A DNA stretch of 64,000 nt, taken from NCBI GenBank assembly GCA_014381825.1, contig JACNKX010000081.1, positions 1-64,000 on the forward strand. The letters are read 5' to 3'. This DNA is from Planctomycetota bacterium (GTDB lineage Bacteria; Planctomycetota; Planctomycetia; Pirellulales; Pirellulaceae). A program made the position numbers and the translations under genes. The notes below the pieces were generated by a model, which was not told the origin of the DNA, searched no databases, and worked only from the letters and a program-made list of their open reading frames with translations. Within the stretch, counting starts at the first letter, position 1. Every line of letters starts with the position of its first letter. Below are positions 35,279 through 44,772 of this stretch, piece after piece.

Positions 35279-36459
35279 TGAATCCATTGCGGCTCCTGAT
35301 GGTGACTCCCCGCTATTGGCCGCTGGTCGGCGACACAGAACGTGTGACCACGCGGCTAGCGAATGAGTTCTGCGCGCGAGGTTGCCCAACGACGATTCTT
35401 ACAGCAAGATGGCACACTGACTGGCCGGAGACGGTCTCTCACCGTGATGCTGTGGTAAAGCGTCTGCCAGGATCGCCACGAGGTGGTTGGACGACATTTA
35501 GTTACATGCGTGCCTTGTCGCGTTGGATTCGCCGACACCAAAGCGAGTTCGATATCGTCTACGTCATGAATCTTCGGCAAGATGCTTACGCGGTTGTCGG
35601 AGCGTTGCAATCTTCCGCCCCTCCGGTCGTGCTCCGAGCCCAACGGGCGGGCGCCACGGGCGATTGCGATTGGCAAGACCACGCACGTTTCGGGAAACGC
35701 ATTCGTCGGCGTTGCCACGCGGCTGACGCGATCATCGCGTCGACGGATGCCAGCGTTGACGAGTTGCTACGCGCCGGTTACTCATCCATTCACAAGATCG
35801 AATACGGAGCGGAGGAGATCGAGCCGCGAAGCGCCGCGTCTCGCTTTCATGCTCGCGCGGCGCTAGCCGACGTAAATCAGGACCTCGAAGTCGCCGAGTT
35901 CGCTCCCGTTGCGATCTGCGTCGATCGCTTTGCCGAAGGACGCGGCTTAGCAGATCTGATTCGAGCGTGGCTTCCGATCGCCGATCGCTGGCCGAGTGCC
36001 AAGTTATGGTTGATCGGAGATGGGCCGCTGCGCGATTCGTTGTACGAGCGAGTTGTTGATCTAGGCTTGCGGCAGCAGATCTCGATGCCGGGAAGCTTCG
36101 ACGAACTAAGCGAGTTGTATCATGCGGCGGACTTGTTTGTGTCGCCTTCTCCGGACTACGGGACGTCGCAGGCATTGGTCGAGGCAATGGCCGGAGGATT
36201 GCCAATCATCGCGACCGACACACCGGATGTGCGAGAAATGATAGATCACGGGAGCCACGGTTATTGCGTTCCGTCCGAAAACCGGAAACAGCTGTCCGAA
36301 CGAATCGCACAATTGTTCGAAGCGACCGAGTTGGCGTTGCAGTATGGACTCGCCGTGCGACGCCGAGCAAACGAGTGCTTTTCACTGGCTCATGTTGTGG
36401 ATAACCATCTCGCGTTATTTGAGCAGTTAGTCAACTCCGCACCGCGGGGGATCGCATGA
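35278..36459 (+). CDS. GT4-family glycosyltransferase
   Basis: A 393-residue GT-B glycosyltransferase. The N-terminal domain starts LRLLMVTPRYWPLVG; the donor-binding C-terminal domain has KLWLIGDGPLRDSLYE, FVSPSPDYGTSQALVEAMAGGLPIIAT with the EX7E-type glutamates, and GYCVPSEN. No membrane helix. Donor and acceptor sugars cannot be told. It overlaps hpt by one base and the next glycosyltransferase by 4 nt. Confidence 0.88.
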   Translation: MNPLRLLMVTPRYWPLVGDTERVTTRLANEFCARGCPTTILTARWHTDWPETVSHRDAVVKRLPGSPRGGWTTFSYMRALSRWIRRHQSEFDIVYVMNLRQDAYAVVGALQSSAPPVVLRAQRAGATGDCDWQDHARFGKRIRRRCHAADAIIASTDASVDELLRAGYSSIHKIEYGAEEIEPRSAASRFHARAALADVNQDLEVAEFAPVAICVDRFAEGRGLADLIRAWLPIADRWPSAKLWLIGDGPLRDSLYERVVDLGLRQQISMPGSFDELSELYHAADLFVSPSPDYGTSQALVEAMAGGLPIIATDTPDVREMIDHGSHGYCVPSENRKQLSERIAQLFEATELALQYGLAVRRRANECFSLAHVVDNHLALFEQLVNSAPRGIA

Positions 36460-37559
36460 CGATTCGCGTACTTCAGATCATTCCAACGCTCGTCCGCGGT
36501 GGTGCCGAGAAGCAGTTAACCGAGTTAGCCATCGGTTTGCCGCGGGATGAGTTCGACGTACATGTCGCTGTTCTCACTCATACCGGTCCTTATGAGGAGA
36601 CACTACGGGCCCATGATGTGCCAGTGACCATCATCGGCAAGTCGTTGAAAGTCGATCCATTCGCATACTTGCGACTGAAGGCTCACATCAAACAGCTTCA
36701 GCCTGATCTCGTTCACACGTGGATCTTCGCCGCAAATAGCTATGGACGGCAGGCCGCGTTCTCGGCGGGCGTCAAACACGTGCTGGCAGGCGAACGATGC
36801 GTCGATCGCTGGAAAGTGTGGCATGAATTTGCTATCGACCGTCGGCTTGCGAAACGGACTGAGCGGATCGTCACAAACAGTTCCGGTGTCCGTGACTTCT
36901 ATGCTGAAAATGGAATTCCTGCCGAGAAGTTCACGATCATTCCAAATGGCATCCGCCCGATTGAAACCACCGGCGATCTGACTCGTCAGCATCTACTTGA
37001 CGAACTCGAACTTCCGGCTGACGCAAAGTTGATCGGATCGGTCGGACGGCTTTGGCCGCAGAAACGGACGAAGGATTTGATTTGGGCTGCTGAGTTGTTG
37101 AAGGCCGCTCGCGACGACACGCACTTGCTATTGATCGGTGACGGGCCGCAACGCGAAGCTCTACTTCGATTCCGCAATGAAGTCCAAATCGCAGATCGCG
37201 TTCACTTCCTCGGCGAACGAGAAGACGTACACGAGCTGCTTCCGTTGCTGGATTGCTTCTGGCTAGCTAGTGGCTACGAAGGTCAATCGAATGCGATCAT
37301 GGAGGCGATGTCGGTCGGTGTGCCCGTCGTCACCTCGGATATTCCGGGCAATCGCGATCTCGTCGTCCCTGAGCAAACCGGGTACCTCGTGCCGGTGGGC
37401 GACTCCGCCGAAATGGCACGCAAAACACAATTGATCATTGATGATCCCGATCGATCCGCCAGATTTTCGGAAGCCGCACGCGCTCGAATGCGTGATGAAT
37501 TTTCCATCGAGAAGATGGTCGAGCGTCATGCCAAACTATATCGGGAGATCGTGGGGTGA
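36456..37559 (+). CDS. GT4-family glycosyltransferase
   Basis: A 367-residue GT-B enzyme. It starts IRVLQIIPTLVRGGAEKQLTEL, typical of GT4 enzymes of exopolysaccharide and lipopolysaccharide assembly. The C-terminal domain has HLLLIGDGPQREALL and FWLASGYEGQSNAIMEAMSVGVPVVTSDIPGNRDLV. The ATGA overlap with the upstream gene suggests coupled translation. With the upstream GT4 gene and asnB downstream it forms a likely surface-polysaccharide group. Confidence 0.9.
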   Translation: MTIRVLQIIPTLVRGGAEKQLTELAIGLPRDEFDVHVAVLTHTGPYEETLRAHDVPVTIIGKSLKVDPFAYLRLKAHIKQLQPDLVHTWIFAANSYGRQAAFSAGVKHVLAGERCVDRWKVWHEFAIDRRLAKRTERIVTNSSGVRDFYAENGIPAEKFTIIPNGIRPIETTGDLTRQHLLDELELPADAKLIGSVGRLWPQKRTKDLIWAAELLKAARDDTHLLLIGDGPQREALLRFRNEVQIADRVHFLGEREDVHELLPLLDCFWLASGYEGQSNAIMEAMSVGVPVVTSDIPGNRDLVVPEQTGYLVPVGDSAEMARKTQLIIDDPDRSARFSEAARARMRDEFSIEKMVERHAKLYREIVG

Positions 37560-37790
37560 TGTTTGTCGCTCGTTCCGTAAGTACCAGCCTGGATGCAATC
37601 CAGGGGAACGATGCGTCACATTTGGAACACTGATCTACACTGATTGCCATTACTGATTTAATGAGTAGAGTCCAAGCGGCGGCGTCCGATAAGCGTCAAT
37701 TAGCGAAGATCAGCGTTCCCTTTCGGATAGTTAGAATCTTGCTCCAATTGTTCGCAGCGTAATTAACTTTCAACGTGTAGACTCTAATTC

Positions 37791-39701
37791 ATGTGTGGCA
37801 TCACCGGTGCAATCTGGACGGACCCGCATCGAGCAGTCGATGCACCGACACTGCGCAAAATGACCGACGTGATTCGGCATCGTGGTCCAGATGATGCAGG
37901 GGAATACTCGACCGAGTTCCACCTTCGCCCGCCTTACGAACCAATGCCAGGTGTTGCGCTCGGCTTTCGTCGGCTGTCGATCATCGATCTCGAAGGCGGA
38001 CACCAACCAATGTCTAACGAGGATGGCTCGGTGTGGGTTGTCTTTAACGGCGAGATCTACAACTTCCCGACGCTTCGACGGCGACTTGAAGGTGCAGGCC
38101 ACACGTTTCGGACGAATTCCGATACGGAAACAATCGCTCATCTGTACGAGGATGAAGGACTTGATTTTGTTCAGCACTTGAACGGCATGTTCGCGATCGC
38201 AATTTGGGACTCGCGGCGACGACGACTCGTCCTGACTCGCGATCGAATCGGACAGAAGCCGCTTGTTTACCGTCACGAACCAGGGCGACTTCTGTTCGCC
38301 AGCGAATTGAAGAGTTTGCTGCAAGTTCCCGATGTTCCACGTGATATCAATCTCGGCGCGATCGACGAGTATTTGACCTATCAATACATCCCTCATCCAA
38401 AGACGATCTTCGCAGGAATCCGAAAGTTGCCGCCCGGTCACTTGGCAATTTATGAAGATGACAAGCTCGACGTGCGACCGTATTGGGAACCTGATCTGAA
38501 TGCAGCAATCGAGGTTAACCCGAGCGAAGCCGCCGAACGACTTGTCGAGCTGATGACATCGTCGGTGGAAATGCGGATGCGCAGCGACGTGCCTCTTGGC
38601 GCATTTCTTTCCGGTGGAGTTGACTCGTCCTTGATCGTCGCTCTGATGCAACAAAAGAGCGAGCAGCCGATTAAGACGTTTACAATTGGCTTTCCGATCG
38701 CCGAGTATGATGAGACAAGCTATGCCCGCCAAGTGGCGACGCATCTCGGTACGGAACACGAAGAGCTGCGAGTCAGTCCCGACGGTGTCTCGATCTTGCC
38801 GAAGCTCGTTTGGAATTTCGACGAACCGTTTTCGGATAGCTCGGCGATTCCAACTTGGTACGTTTCTGAGATGACCAGGCGCCACGTCACGGTTGCCTTG
38901 TCCGGCGACGGTGGCGACGAGCTATTCGCCGGGTATCCGCGATACAAAGCAGTGTGGATGGCCGATCAAATCGATCGCCTCGGACCGATTCGCTCTCTTC
39001 TCGCCGCTCCCGCTTGGCAGAGATTGCCCGGTTCACGCCAAAAGTCGTTCGCCCGACGTTTCAAACGCTTCAGCGAGTTTCTCGGCAAGACGCCGCAGCG
39101 CCGATACCTCGAGTGGATCGCTATCTTCAACGAAACTCGCAGGGCAACACTGTATCGCGATGACTTCGTTGAGCAACTTCCTAACAGCGATCCATTTAGC
39201 TTTCTCGGAAACGCGTGGGGGCGAGCCGGCTCGCGCGATGTCGTCACAGGGGCATCCTTGGCTGATCTAACAACTTACCTACCCTGCGATTTGATGACGA
39301 AAGTGGACATCGCTTCCATGGCCCACTCGCTGGAAGTACGTCAGCCGTTTCTTGACCATCGCGTCGTCGAGTATGCGACTGCGTTACCGTTGTCACTAAA
39401 GTTCCGTCGAGGTCAAGGTAAGTTGCTCTTGCGAAAGGCTTTTGGCCATCTGCTGCCTGCCGCCATTTGGAATCGCCGCAAAATGGGCTTCGGCGTCCCG
39501 TTGGATCATTGGTTCCGCAGCGAACTCCGCGAGCTAACTCACGACACGTTGCTCGACGAATCCGCTCGCATCGGCAGCTACTTTCGTCGTGACACCGTCG
39601 AGCAACTCGTTACTGAGCACGAGTCGAAGCAATTCGACCACGCCTATCGCTTGTGGTCCTTGTTGGTGCTGGAGTTATGGTTGCGAGAGTGGTGCAGTTA
39701 G
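37791..39701 (+). CDS. asnB: glutamine-hydrolysing asparagine synthase family protein
   Basis: A 636-residue protein with catalytic Cys2 (MCGITGAIW) and a class II glutaminase domain (about 2-210; RRLSIIDLEGGHQPM, FNGEIYNF). The synthetase domain has the PP-loop SGGVDSS at residue 274 and ALSGDGGDELFAGYPRYKA. It makes asparagine or a related amide using ATP and glutamine. In exopolysaccharide clusters such paralogues are thought to amidate sugar uronic acids. The two glycosyltransferase genes just upstream favour that reading, but housekeeping AsnB cannot be excluded. A 231-nt gap separates it from the GT gene. Confidence 0.93.
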   Translation: MCGITGAIWTDPHRAVDAPTLRKMTDVIRHRGPDDAGEYSTEFHLRPPYEPMPGVALGFRRLSIIDLEGGHQPMSNEDGSVWVVFNGEIYNFPTLRRRLEGAGHTFRTNSDTETIAHLYEDEGLDFVQHLNGMFAIAIWDSRRRRLVLTRDRIGQKPLVYRHEPGRLLFASELKSLLQVPDVPRDINLGAIDEYLTYQYIPHPKTIFAGIRKLPPGHLAIYEDDKLDVRPYWEPDLNAAIEVNPSEAAERLVELMTSSVEMRMRSDVPLGAFLSGGVDSSLIVALMQQKSEQPIKTFTIGFPIAEYDETSYARQVATHLGTEHEELRVSPDGVSILPKLVWNFDEPFSDSSAIPTWYVSEMTRRHVTVALSGDGGDELFAGYPRYKAVWMADQIDRLGPIRSLLAAPAWQRLPGSRQKSFARRFKRFSEFLGKTPQRRYLEWIAIFNETRRATLYRDDFVEQLPNSDPFSFLGNAWGRAGSRDVVTGASLADLTTYLPCDLMTKVDIASMAHSLEVRQPFLDHRVVEYATALPLSLKFRRGQGKLLLRKAFGHLLPAAIWNRRKMGFGVPLDHWFRSELRELTHDTLLDESARIGSYFRRDTVEQLVTEHESKQFDHAYRLWSLLVLELWLREWCS

Positions 39702-39809
39702 AGATTCGCGAATCTCGTTTCGCGAACGCGTTCTCGACATCATCGACACCGAATCAACAGTTGTGAATCGGCTCGCTAGTAACACTTTTGAGCTCTTTAC
39801 CATGAATCA

Positions 39810-41129
39810 TCATTCGTGGCGCAACGCCTCGATTGGATCCATCTGAGCGGCTCGAAGGGCGGGGTAGATTCCGAAGATGATCCCCACGACGACTGAAATT
39901 CCAAAGGCAAGTGGAATCGACCAGGAGACGATCTGCGGTGTGACGTTCTGCACTGATTGAGGCAGGTTGTTCATCGCATCAGGAATCGTTTGCAGCAGAA
40001 AGTCGCGTAGCCACAGCATCACCGTTGGGCAGGTTAGACCACCCAGAATTCCCGTGAAGCCTCCGACGATCGAAAGTACAACGGTTTCAGCTAGAAACTG
40101 TCGCGTGATGTCGCTTCGTTTGGCTCCGAGAGCCCGTCTTACGCCAATCTCGCGCGTGCGTTCAGTGACCGTCGCCAGCATGATGTTCATGATGCCGATT
40201 CCGCCGACGCCGAGTGTGACCGCGGCAATCAATCCCATGAACACCATGAACATCATCCGAGTCGTGCGAGCTTGTTCCAGTAGCTCCAGCGGCACGACCA
40301 CCGCATAATCTTCCTTGTCGTGCAGTTTACTCATCGTGCGTTCGATGGCGTCAGCCGTCGGCTGGACATCCGCGGTGGAGTTCACCTGGAATGTAATTTG
40401 GCTCAGCTCCACCTCTTCACCGCTACGCGTTCCGGCACCCATAAACAGGACTCGGTCGCCGATTCGTTGCCAAAACGTCGCGAGCGGAATATAGATATCA
40501 TTCGTAAAATCTTGCGCCGCCAAGGAGCTTCCGATGCCGGCCATCGGCGCACGCGGCTTCATGACGCCGACGACGACATAAGGCAACTCGCGCACTCGAA
40601 TCACTTTGCCAAGCGGATTTTCGACGGGAAAGAACTGCCGAGCCGCACCGGCGGCCAACACGCAGACGTTGGCGCGTTGCTCGACATGAATGTCTGAAAT
40701 GAATTGGCCAGCTTCTAGTTCGAGACGCATGACCTGAGCATATTCGGGTGTGCAGGCCACCAAGTGGCTGTCGATCTGCGTGCCGCCGAAGTGTGCCTCG
40801 CGTTTCGTCTCGCGAATCTTGAGAGCGTTGACTATCGTGGGAATTTGCATCAGGGCATCGACGTCGTCGCGGCGTATGCCATACCGCACCCAAAACGTTA
40901 TGTCCGTCGACAATTCCTCCACCGGCAATTGGGAACGTAGAATGATGTTCGTTGCACCCAGTTCCTCGATCTGCCGTTGAGCTTCGTCGCTGATGCCTTC
41001 GCTGATGGCCAACAGCCAAACAACACTCGCAACGCCGATGAACATCCCCAGCACCGTCAGCATTGATCGCAGCGGATGCAGAAACAGCGTTTTGACGGCG
41101 AGGTGCCAGATTCGCAGTTGAAATAACAT
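39810..41129 (-). CDS. MacB/FtsX-type ABC transporter permease
   Basis: A 439-residue permease. One N-terminal helix (PLRSMLTVLGMFIGVASVVWLL) is followed by a large periplasmic MacB-PCD domain (about 50-280) and three C-terminal helices with the FtsX segment ATVTERTREIGVRRALGAKRSDI. It translocates nothing by itself in the MacB model; it transmits force to the periplasm when paired with an ATPase. Its start overlaps the adaptor stop by one base. No ABC ATPase gene is within the window nearby. Confidence 0.9.
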   Translation of the reverse strand: MLFQLRIWHLAVKTLFLHPLRSMLTVLGMFIGVASVVWLLAISEGISDEAQRQIEELGATNIILRSQLPVEELSTDITFWVRYGIRRDDVDALMQIPTIVNALKIRETKREAHFGGTQIDSHLVACTPEYAQVMRLELEAGQFISDIHVEQRANVCVLAAGAARQFFPVENPLGKVIRVRELPYVVVGVMKPRAPMAGIGSSLAAQDFTNDIYIPLATFWQRIGDRVLFMGAGTRSGEEVELSQITFQVNSTADVQPTADAIERTMSKLHDKEDYAVVVPLELLEQARTTRMMFMVFMGLIAAVTLGVGGIGIMNIMLATVTERTREIGVRRALGAKRSDITRQFLAETVVLSIVGGFTGILGGLTCPTVMLWLRDFLLQTIPDAMNNLPQSVQNVTPQIVSWSIPLAFGISVVVGIIFGIYPALRAAQMDPIEALRHE

Positions 41130-42622
41130 TACGACGCTGGGGCGGCTATTGCCGCGGCGGTTGAACTGGCGGCTTTGATTGGGTGCGTGTCGACTTTCCG
41201 GTCCGACGCAATGTCGATCGGGGCTGCATCGGGCAGATCGGAACGCTTGATGTGTCGAAACGGAGTTAGCGCGACTTGGTCGCCATCGACAAGCCCTTCT
41301 TCGACAACAACGTGTGTGTTGTTGTTCGAGCCAAGTTGAATCGATTGCGTCCGCCAGCCTTGTTCTTCACGGACGAGACAGAAGTGTCGCTCGTCGTGCT
41401 CGACAACGGCAGCGAGGGGGACTTGCAACACCTGCGACTTTGATTCGAAGAACACTTTCACTTTGGCTCGGAGGCCGGGCCGAATCGTTGGCGGCGGATC
41501 CATAATCCGAACCGTCACTCCATATTCCATTGGTGCTCCGTGCCATCGTATCGGAATCGGATACGCCGCGATCTCCTTGACTTCGCCGTGCAAAACTTTG
41601 TCAGGGTCGGCATCCAGTTCGATCTCTGCAATCTGGCCTGGCTTGATACGGTTGACATGCGACTCGTTAATGTTCACATCGACTTGCATGTTCGTGAGAT
41701 CCGGCAGGCGTATGACGACTTGGTTCTCACGGATAATAGTTCCCTCTTCCATGACTTCAGGAGTATCGCCACGACCGTCTCGTTCGTTCGCGTGGACAAC
41801 TTGCCCGGCTGCCGGGGCATTAACGAGACAATACTCAATCTGCTGCTGAGTCTCTGCGAGTTTCTGCTCACTGAGTTTTAGTGTGAACGTCGCTGCTTCA
41901 ACGTTTGCCTCTTGCTTCGCGATCTCGGCTTCATATTCGCCGCTCATCTTCTCCCGAGTAAATCGCTTGAAGACGTCAACCTTGCGTGTCGCCGCATCGA
42001 CGTCTTTCTTCGCCTTCTCGAACGCGAATTTTGCCGCTGTCACCTGCAGCGTGTTGATCAGCCCACGGGCTGCGAGCCGCTTGCTGGACGCCGTGGCGAG
42101 TTCGCTCTTACGAAGCTCTTCCTCGGCAACGAAGAGTTCGCTTTCCAATAACTCAAGTTCTTGCTGGAACAACCCCTCGTCAAACTCGGTGAGAGTACGC
42201 TGGGCGTTCTTCAGATCACTCTCCGCCTGAATCAGCAAGGCCTTATCGTTAGCAACGACGATCTTCTGGGCGAGCAGCTCGTTCTGAAGTACCGAGTCAT
42301 CGAACTGAATCAGAAAGTCGCCTTCCTTAACGTTGGTCCCCTCGTCACAGATTCGCAGAATCGGAGTTCCCGGCGCCCCGCGAGACTTTACTCGGCATCT
42401 CACTTCAACATTGCTGCTGCTCGCCACATCTCCTGGTTCGGTTACAAAGGCGTTGAAGTCGCTTTGCTCGACGGTGTGCAGCAACAGAGTTTGTCCCGAG
42501 TCTGGCTCAGGCGACTGACGAAGGTAGGCGAACGCCGCACCGACAATCGCCACCACGCAGATAACGCCAACTAGCGTCTTGACAGCATTGCCACGCGGGT
42601 GTGAATTACGAGATCGCATCAT
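41129..42622 (-). CDS. periplasmic adaptor (HlyD/MacA-like)
   Basis: A 497-residue membrane-fusion protein. One N-terminal anchor (KTLVGVICVVAIVGAAFAYL), a lipoyl/barrel-sandwich hairpin split around a long coiled coil (about 130-260, LIQAESDLKNAQRTLTEFDEGLFQQELELLESEL), and beta-barrel domains with GLRAKVKVFFESKSQVLQVPLAAVV. The C-terminal tail is rich in Ala and Pro. It precedes and overlaps the MacB-type permease and so forms a tripartite-efflux-like unit. The coiled coil is longer than in MacA. Confidence 0.9.
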   Translation of the reverse strand: MMRSRNSHPRGNAVKTLVGVICVVAIVGAAFAYLRQSPEPDSGQTLLLHTVEQSDFNAFVTEPGDVASSSNVEVRCRVKSRGAPGTPILRICDEGTNVKEGDFLIQFDDSVLQNELLAQKIVVANDKALLIQAESDLKNAQRTLTEFDEGLFQQELELLESELFVAEEELRKSELATASSKRLAARGLINTLQVTAAKFAFEKAKKDVDAATRKVDVFKRFTREKMSGEYEAEIAKQEANVEAATFTLKLSEQKLAETQQQIEYCLVNAPAAGQVVHANERDGRGDTPEVMEEGTIIRENQVVIRLPDLTNMQVDVNINESHVNRIKPGQIAEIELDADPDKVLHGEVKEIAAYPIPIRWHGAPMEYGVTVRIMDPPPTIRPGLRAKVKVFFESKSQVLQVPLAAVVEHDERHFCLVREEQGWRTQSIQLGSNNNTHVVVEEGLVDGDQVALTPFRHIKRSDLPDAAPIDIASDRKVDTHPIKAASSTAAAIAAPAS

Positions 42623-42784
42623 GTCAGTTTGTGCTGAACTGGGAGGGCAGAGGTGGCGTTCATTATACGATCGATGTTAGCAAGCTACACGGTTTCAGAG
42701 CGAAGAATAACCTGCGACCGAATGACGCAGGTCGGTACTGCGGTTACGATGCGTCGCAATTAGCGCGCGTGCGGTAAAACGAAT

Positions 42785-44683
42785 TCAGCCATTGGCGTCT
42801 CTCCCTCGATCCTTCTCATCACCATCTCGCTGCTCTTTCTTCGACAGCTTTTTGCCATCTTTTAACTTTTGCTTCTCAATCCACTGCTTGTACTGCTCGA
42901 TCTTCTTCCGGCGTTCCTCCTCCGAATCGCCGTCCGTCTTGCCGCTCTTTAACAACTCAAAGTATTTACGTTTCTCTTCCGCAATTCGTTCCGGATCGCC
43001 ACGTGATGAGCTGCGGTACGACTCGGCTCTTGAATCGGTACGACTCTCTGGTTTCGAACTCGTTTCCGGTCGGCGTGAAGGGAATCGAGCCTCGAACGCA
43101 GTACTCAGTTGTGGTCCGTCTTGCGCCGGAGCCGCGACCTCGCTGGTGAGCATCTCTTCACGAGGACGCACGATCAGACTCCAGCTATGCAACATTCCAA
43201 ATCGCTCACTGCGTGTTCCTCGCACGACAAGCTGCCAAACGCCTCTTGCGTTCTTGCCATTGAAGTGGCCGAGGCCAGGTTGGCGGCTGAGCAGACCTTC
43301 GGGCAGGAACGTACCCTTGAATGGCGGACGAGCTTTGTTGATTGGAAACCTTGACTGGTCATCGAAGATCGTTTCGTCGAAGTGATCGCCGCTGCCGCCT
43401 ACTTCGGAGAACAACTCGATTCGCTGGCCATCTGGCCCGGTTAAATACGCATCAAGAAAGCCCGTGTTTGAGTGAGTGATCGACAGTTGAACATTCAGAT
43501 CGCCGATTGTGAAGTCTTCGTCGACTTCAATCTCCGAGATAATGGTCTTCTTCGGCGGTAACACTTCTGCGTTCTTGTTGCTGTAGCTGCCACCGACCAT
43601 TGCTTTGGAACGGACGACTTCTAAGGCTGTCAACAATCCGTCAGTGTTTGTATCAAGCGACGCAAACTCTTGTAACTTTTCGTCTGACCATTCTGCCGTA
43701 AACTCGTTCATGGCGACTTGTCCATCACGATTCGTATCCAGTTCGTAGAACCAGCCCGGCAACCCGTCAGAGAAGTCGCCCGCATCGTCCTGTAATCCCG
43801 TCAGATATTCGTGCAATTCGTCGCGCGACAGTTCGCCATCTCGGTCGATGTCGACTTGCGTTGACGGAATCCCAAGGCTTTGCAGTTCCTGTAATTCCAA
43901 ACGACCATTCCTGTTCAGATCGAACCGTCCCATCATGCTGGCCGTCAGCCAATGTCCACTGCCTCCCTCCCGCCACCACTGCGACTCGTCTCGCCTTTCT
44001 TCTTCGCGCCGCGACGGCTCGATTTCACCGCCCGTTCGCCAATCTTTGCGACGAATCTCGTTCGACGCACCTTCCAGCAGCCGACGACGAGCGTATCGCT
44101 GGCTCAACTCCAATCGGCTCAAGCGATCGTCTTTATTCAGATCGTCGTCGAACGGATTGCGGTGAGTCCACTTGCGCGCTCTCGCGGCTTCGTCACGATC
44201 AATGAAGCCATCTTCGTTGCGATCGTAGTCGCCCAGCGTACGATCCGCAAAGTCCAAGTCATCCTGGGTATAGCGAAACTTCACCTCGGCCAATCCGAAG
44301 GCAGGGACCAGCAACTCGTCTGGCTTTGGCCGTAAAGGCAGCACCGTCCGCTCGCCTTTGGGGCGCACATCTCTGTCATTCGCTCCATTGCTAACCGCGT
44401 AGTATCGGCGAGCGACTTCCTGAATTCTGGAAATCTCGTTGGGCCGATCGACGGATATGCGGGATCGTTCTGATCCGCTCCTAGACAGTCGTTCAAAATA
44501 GGGGCGCGCCAGAGGAGTGATCTCCTCCGGTTCGATAACTCCGTTCTCGTTTCGGTCGAGTCGTTCCAGCGACTCGCGCAGGCCGGCCTGGCCATAGAGT
44601 TGATCGGTTATCAGCGAGTTAACCAACGAAAGAACTGCGCAAACAACACACCATCTCCAAGTGGCGAGAGCTCGAGTCATCAT
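42785..44683 (-). CDS. secreted EF-hand and P-domain protein
   Basis: A 632-residue exported protein; ATG 44683 (MMTRALATWRW) has AGGAAGGG upstream and begins a signal peptide ending around LYGQAG. Seven EF-hand-like loops follow (DRNENGVIEPEE, DRNEDGFIDRDE, DLNKDDRLSRLE, DLNRNGRLELQE, DIDRDGELSRDE, DTNRDGQVAMNE, DTNTDGLLTALE). Residues about 380-510 are a proprotein-convertase P-domain (LTGPDGQRIELFSEVGGSG, GVWQLVVRGTRSERFG). The C-terminal 110 residues are charged and low-complexity, with an Arg/Lys/Glu-rich end. No protease domain is present. Probably calcium-binding and extracytoplasmic; function unknown. Confidence 0.85.
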   Translation of the reverse strand: MMTRALATWRWCVVCAVLSLVNSLITDQLYGQAGLRESLERLDRNENGVIEPEEITPLARPYFERLSRSGSERSRISVDRPNEISRIQEVARRYYAVSNGANDRDVRPKGERTVLPLRPKPDELLVPAFGLAEVKFRYTQDDLDFADRTLGDYDRNEDGFIDRDEAARARKWTHRNPFDDDLNKDDRLSRLELSQRYARRRLLEGASNEIRRKDWRTGGEIEPSRREEERRDESQWWREGGSGHWLTASMMGRFDLNRNGRLELQELQSLGIPSTQVDIDRDGELSRDELHEYLTGLQDDAGDFSDGLPGWFYELDTNRDGQVAMNEFTAEWSDEKLQEFASLDTNTDGLLTALEVVRSKAMVGGSYSNKNAEVLPPKKTIISEIEVDEDFTIGDLNVQLSITHSNTGFLDAYLTGPDGQRIELFSEVGGSGDHFDETIFDDQSRFPINKARPPFKGTFLPEGLLSRQPGLGHFNGKNARGVWQLVVRGTRSERFGMLHSWSLIVRPREEMLTSEVAAPAQDGPQLSTAFEARFPSRRPETSSKPESRTDSRAESYRSSSRGDPERIAEEKRKYFELLKSGKTDGDSEEERRKKIEQYKQWIEKQKLKDGKKLSKKEQRDGDEKDRGRDANG

Positions 44684-44772
44684 TCGAATCCCTTCCTGTC
44701 GCATTGTCGCTGTTCGCTTCGCGAACAATGCGTGTTGCTTGTGCGTTGGGTTCGCGGAACGAACTACGGCGA

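Noticed and set aside
37770-38885. 371-codon minus-strand ORF opposite asnB
   Set aside because: It is fully antisense to a certain asnB gene and has no family features; a codon-bias shadow.
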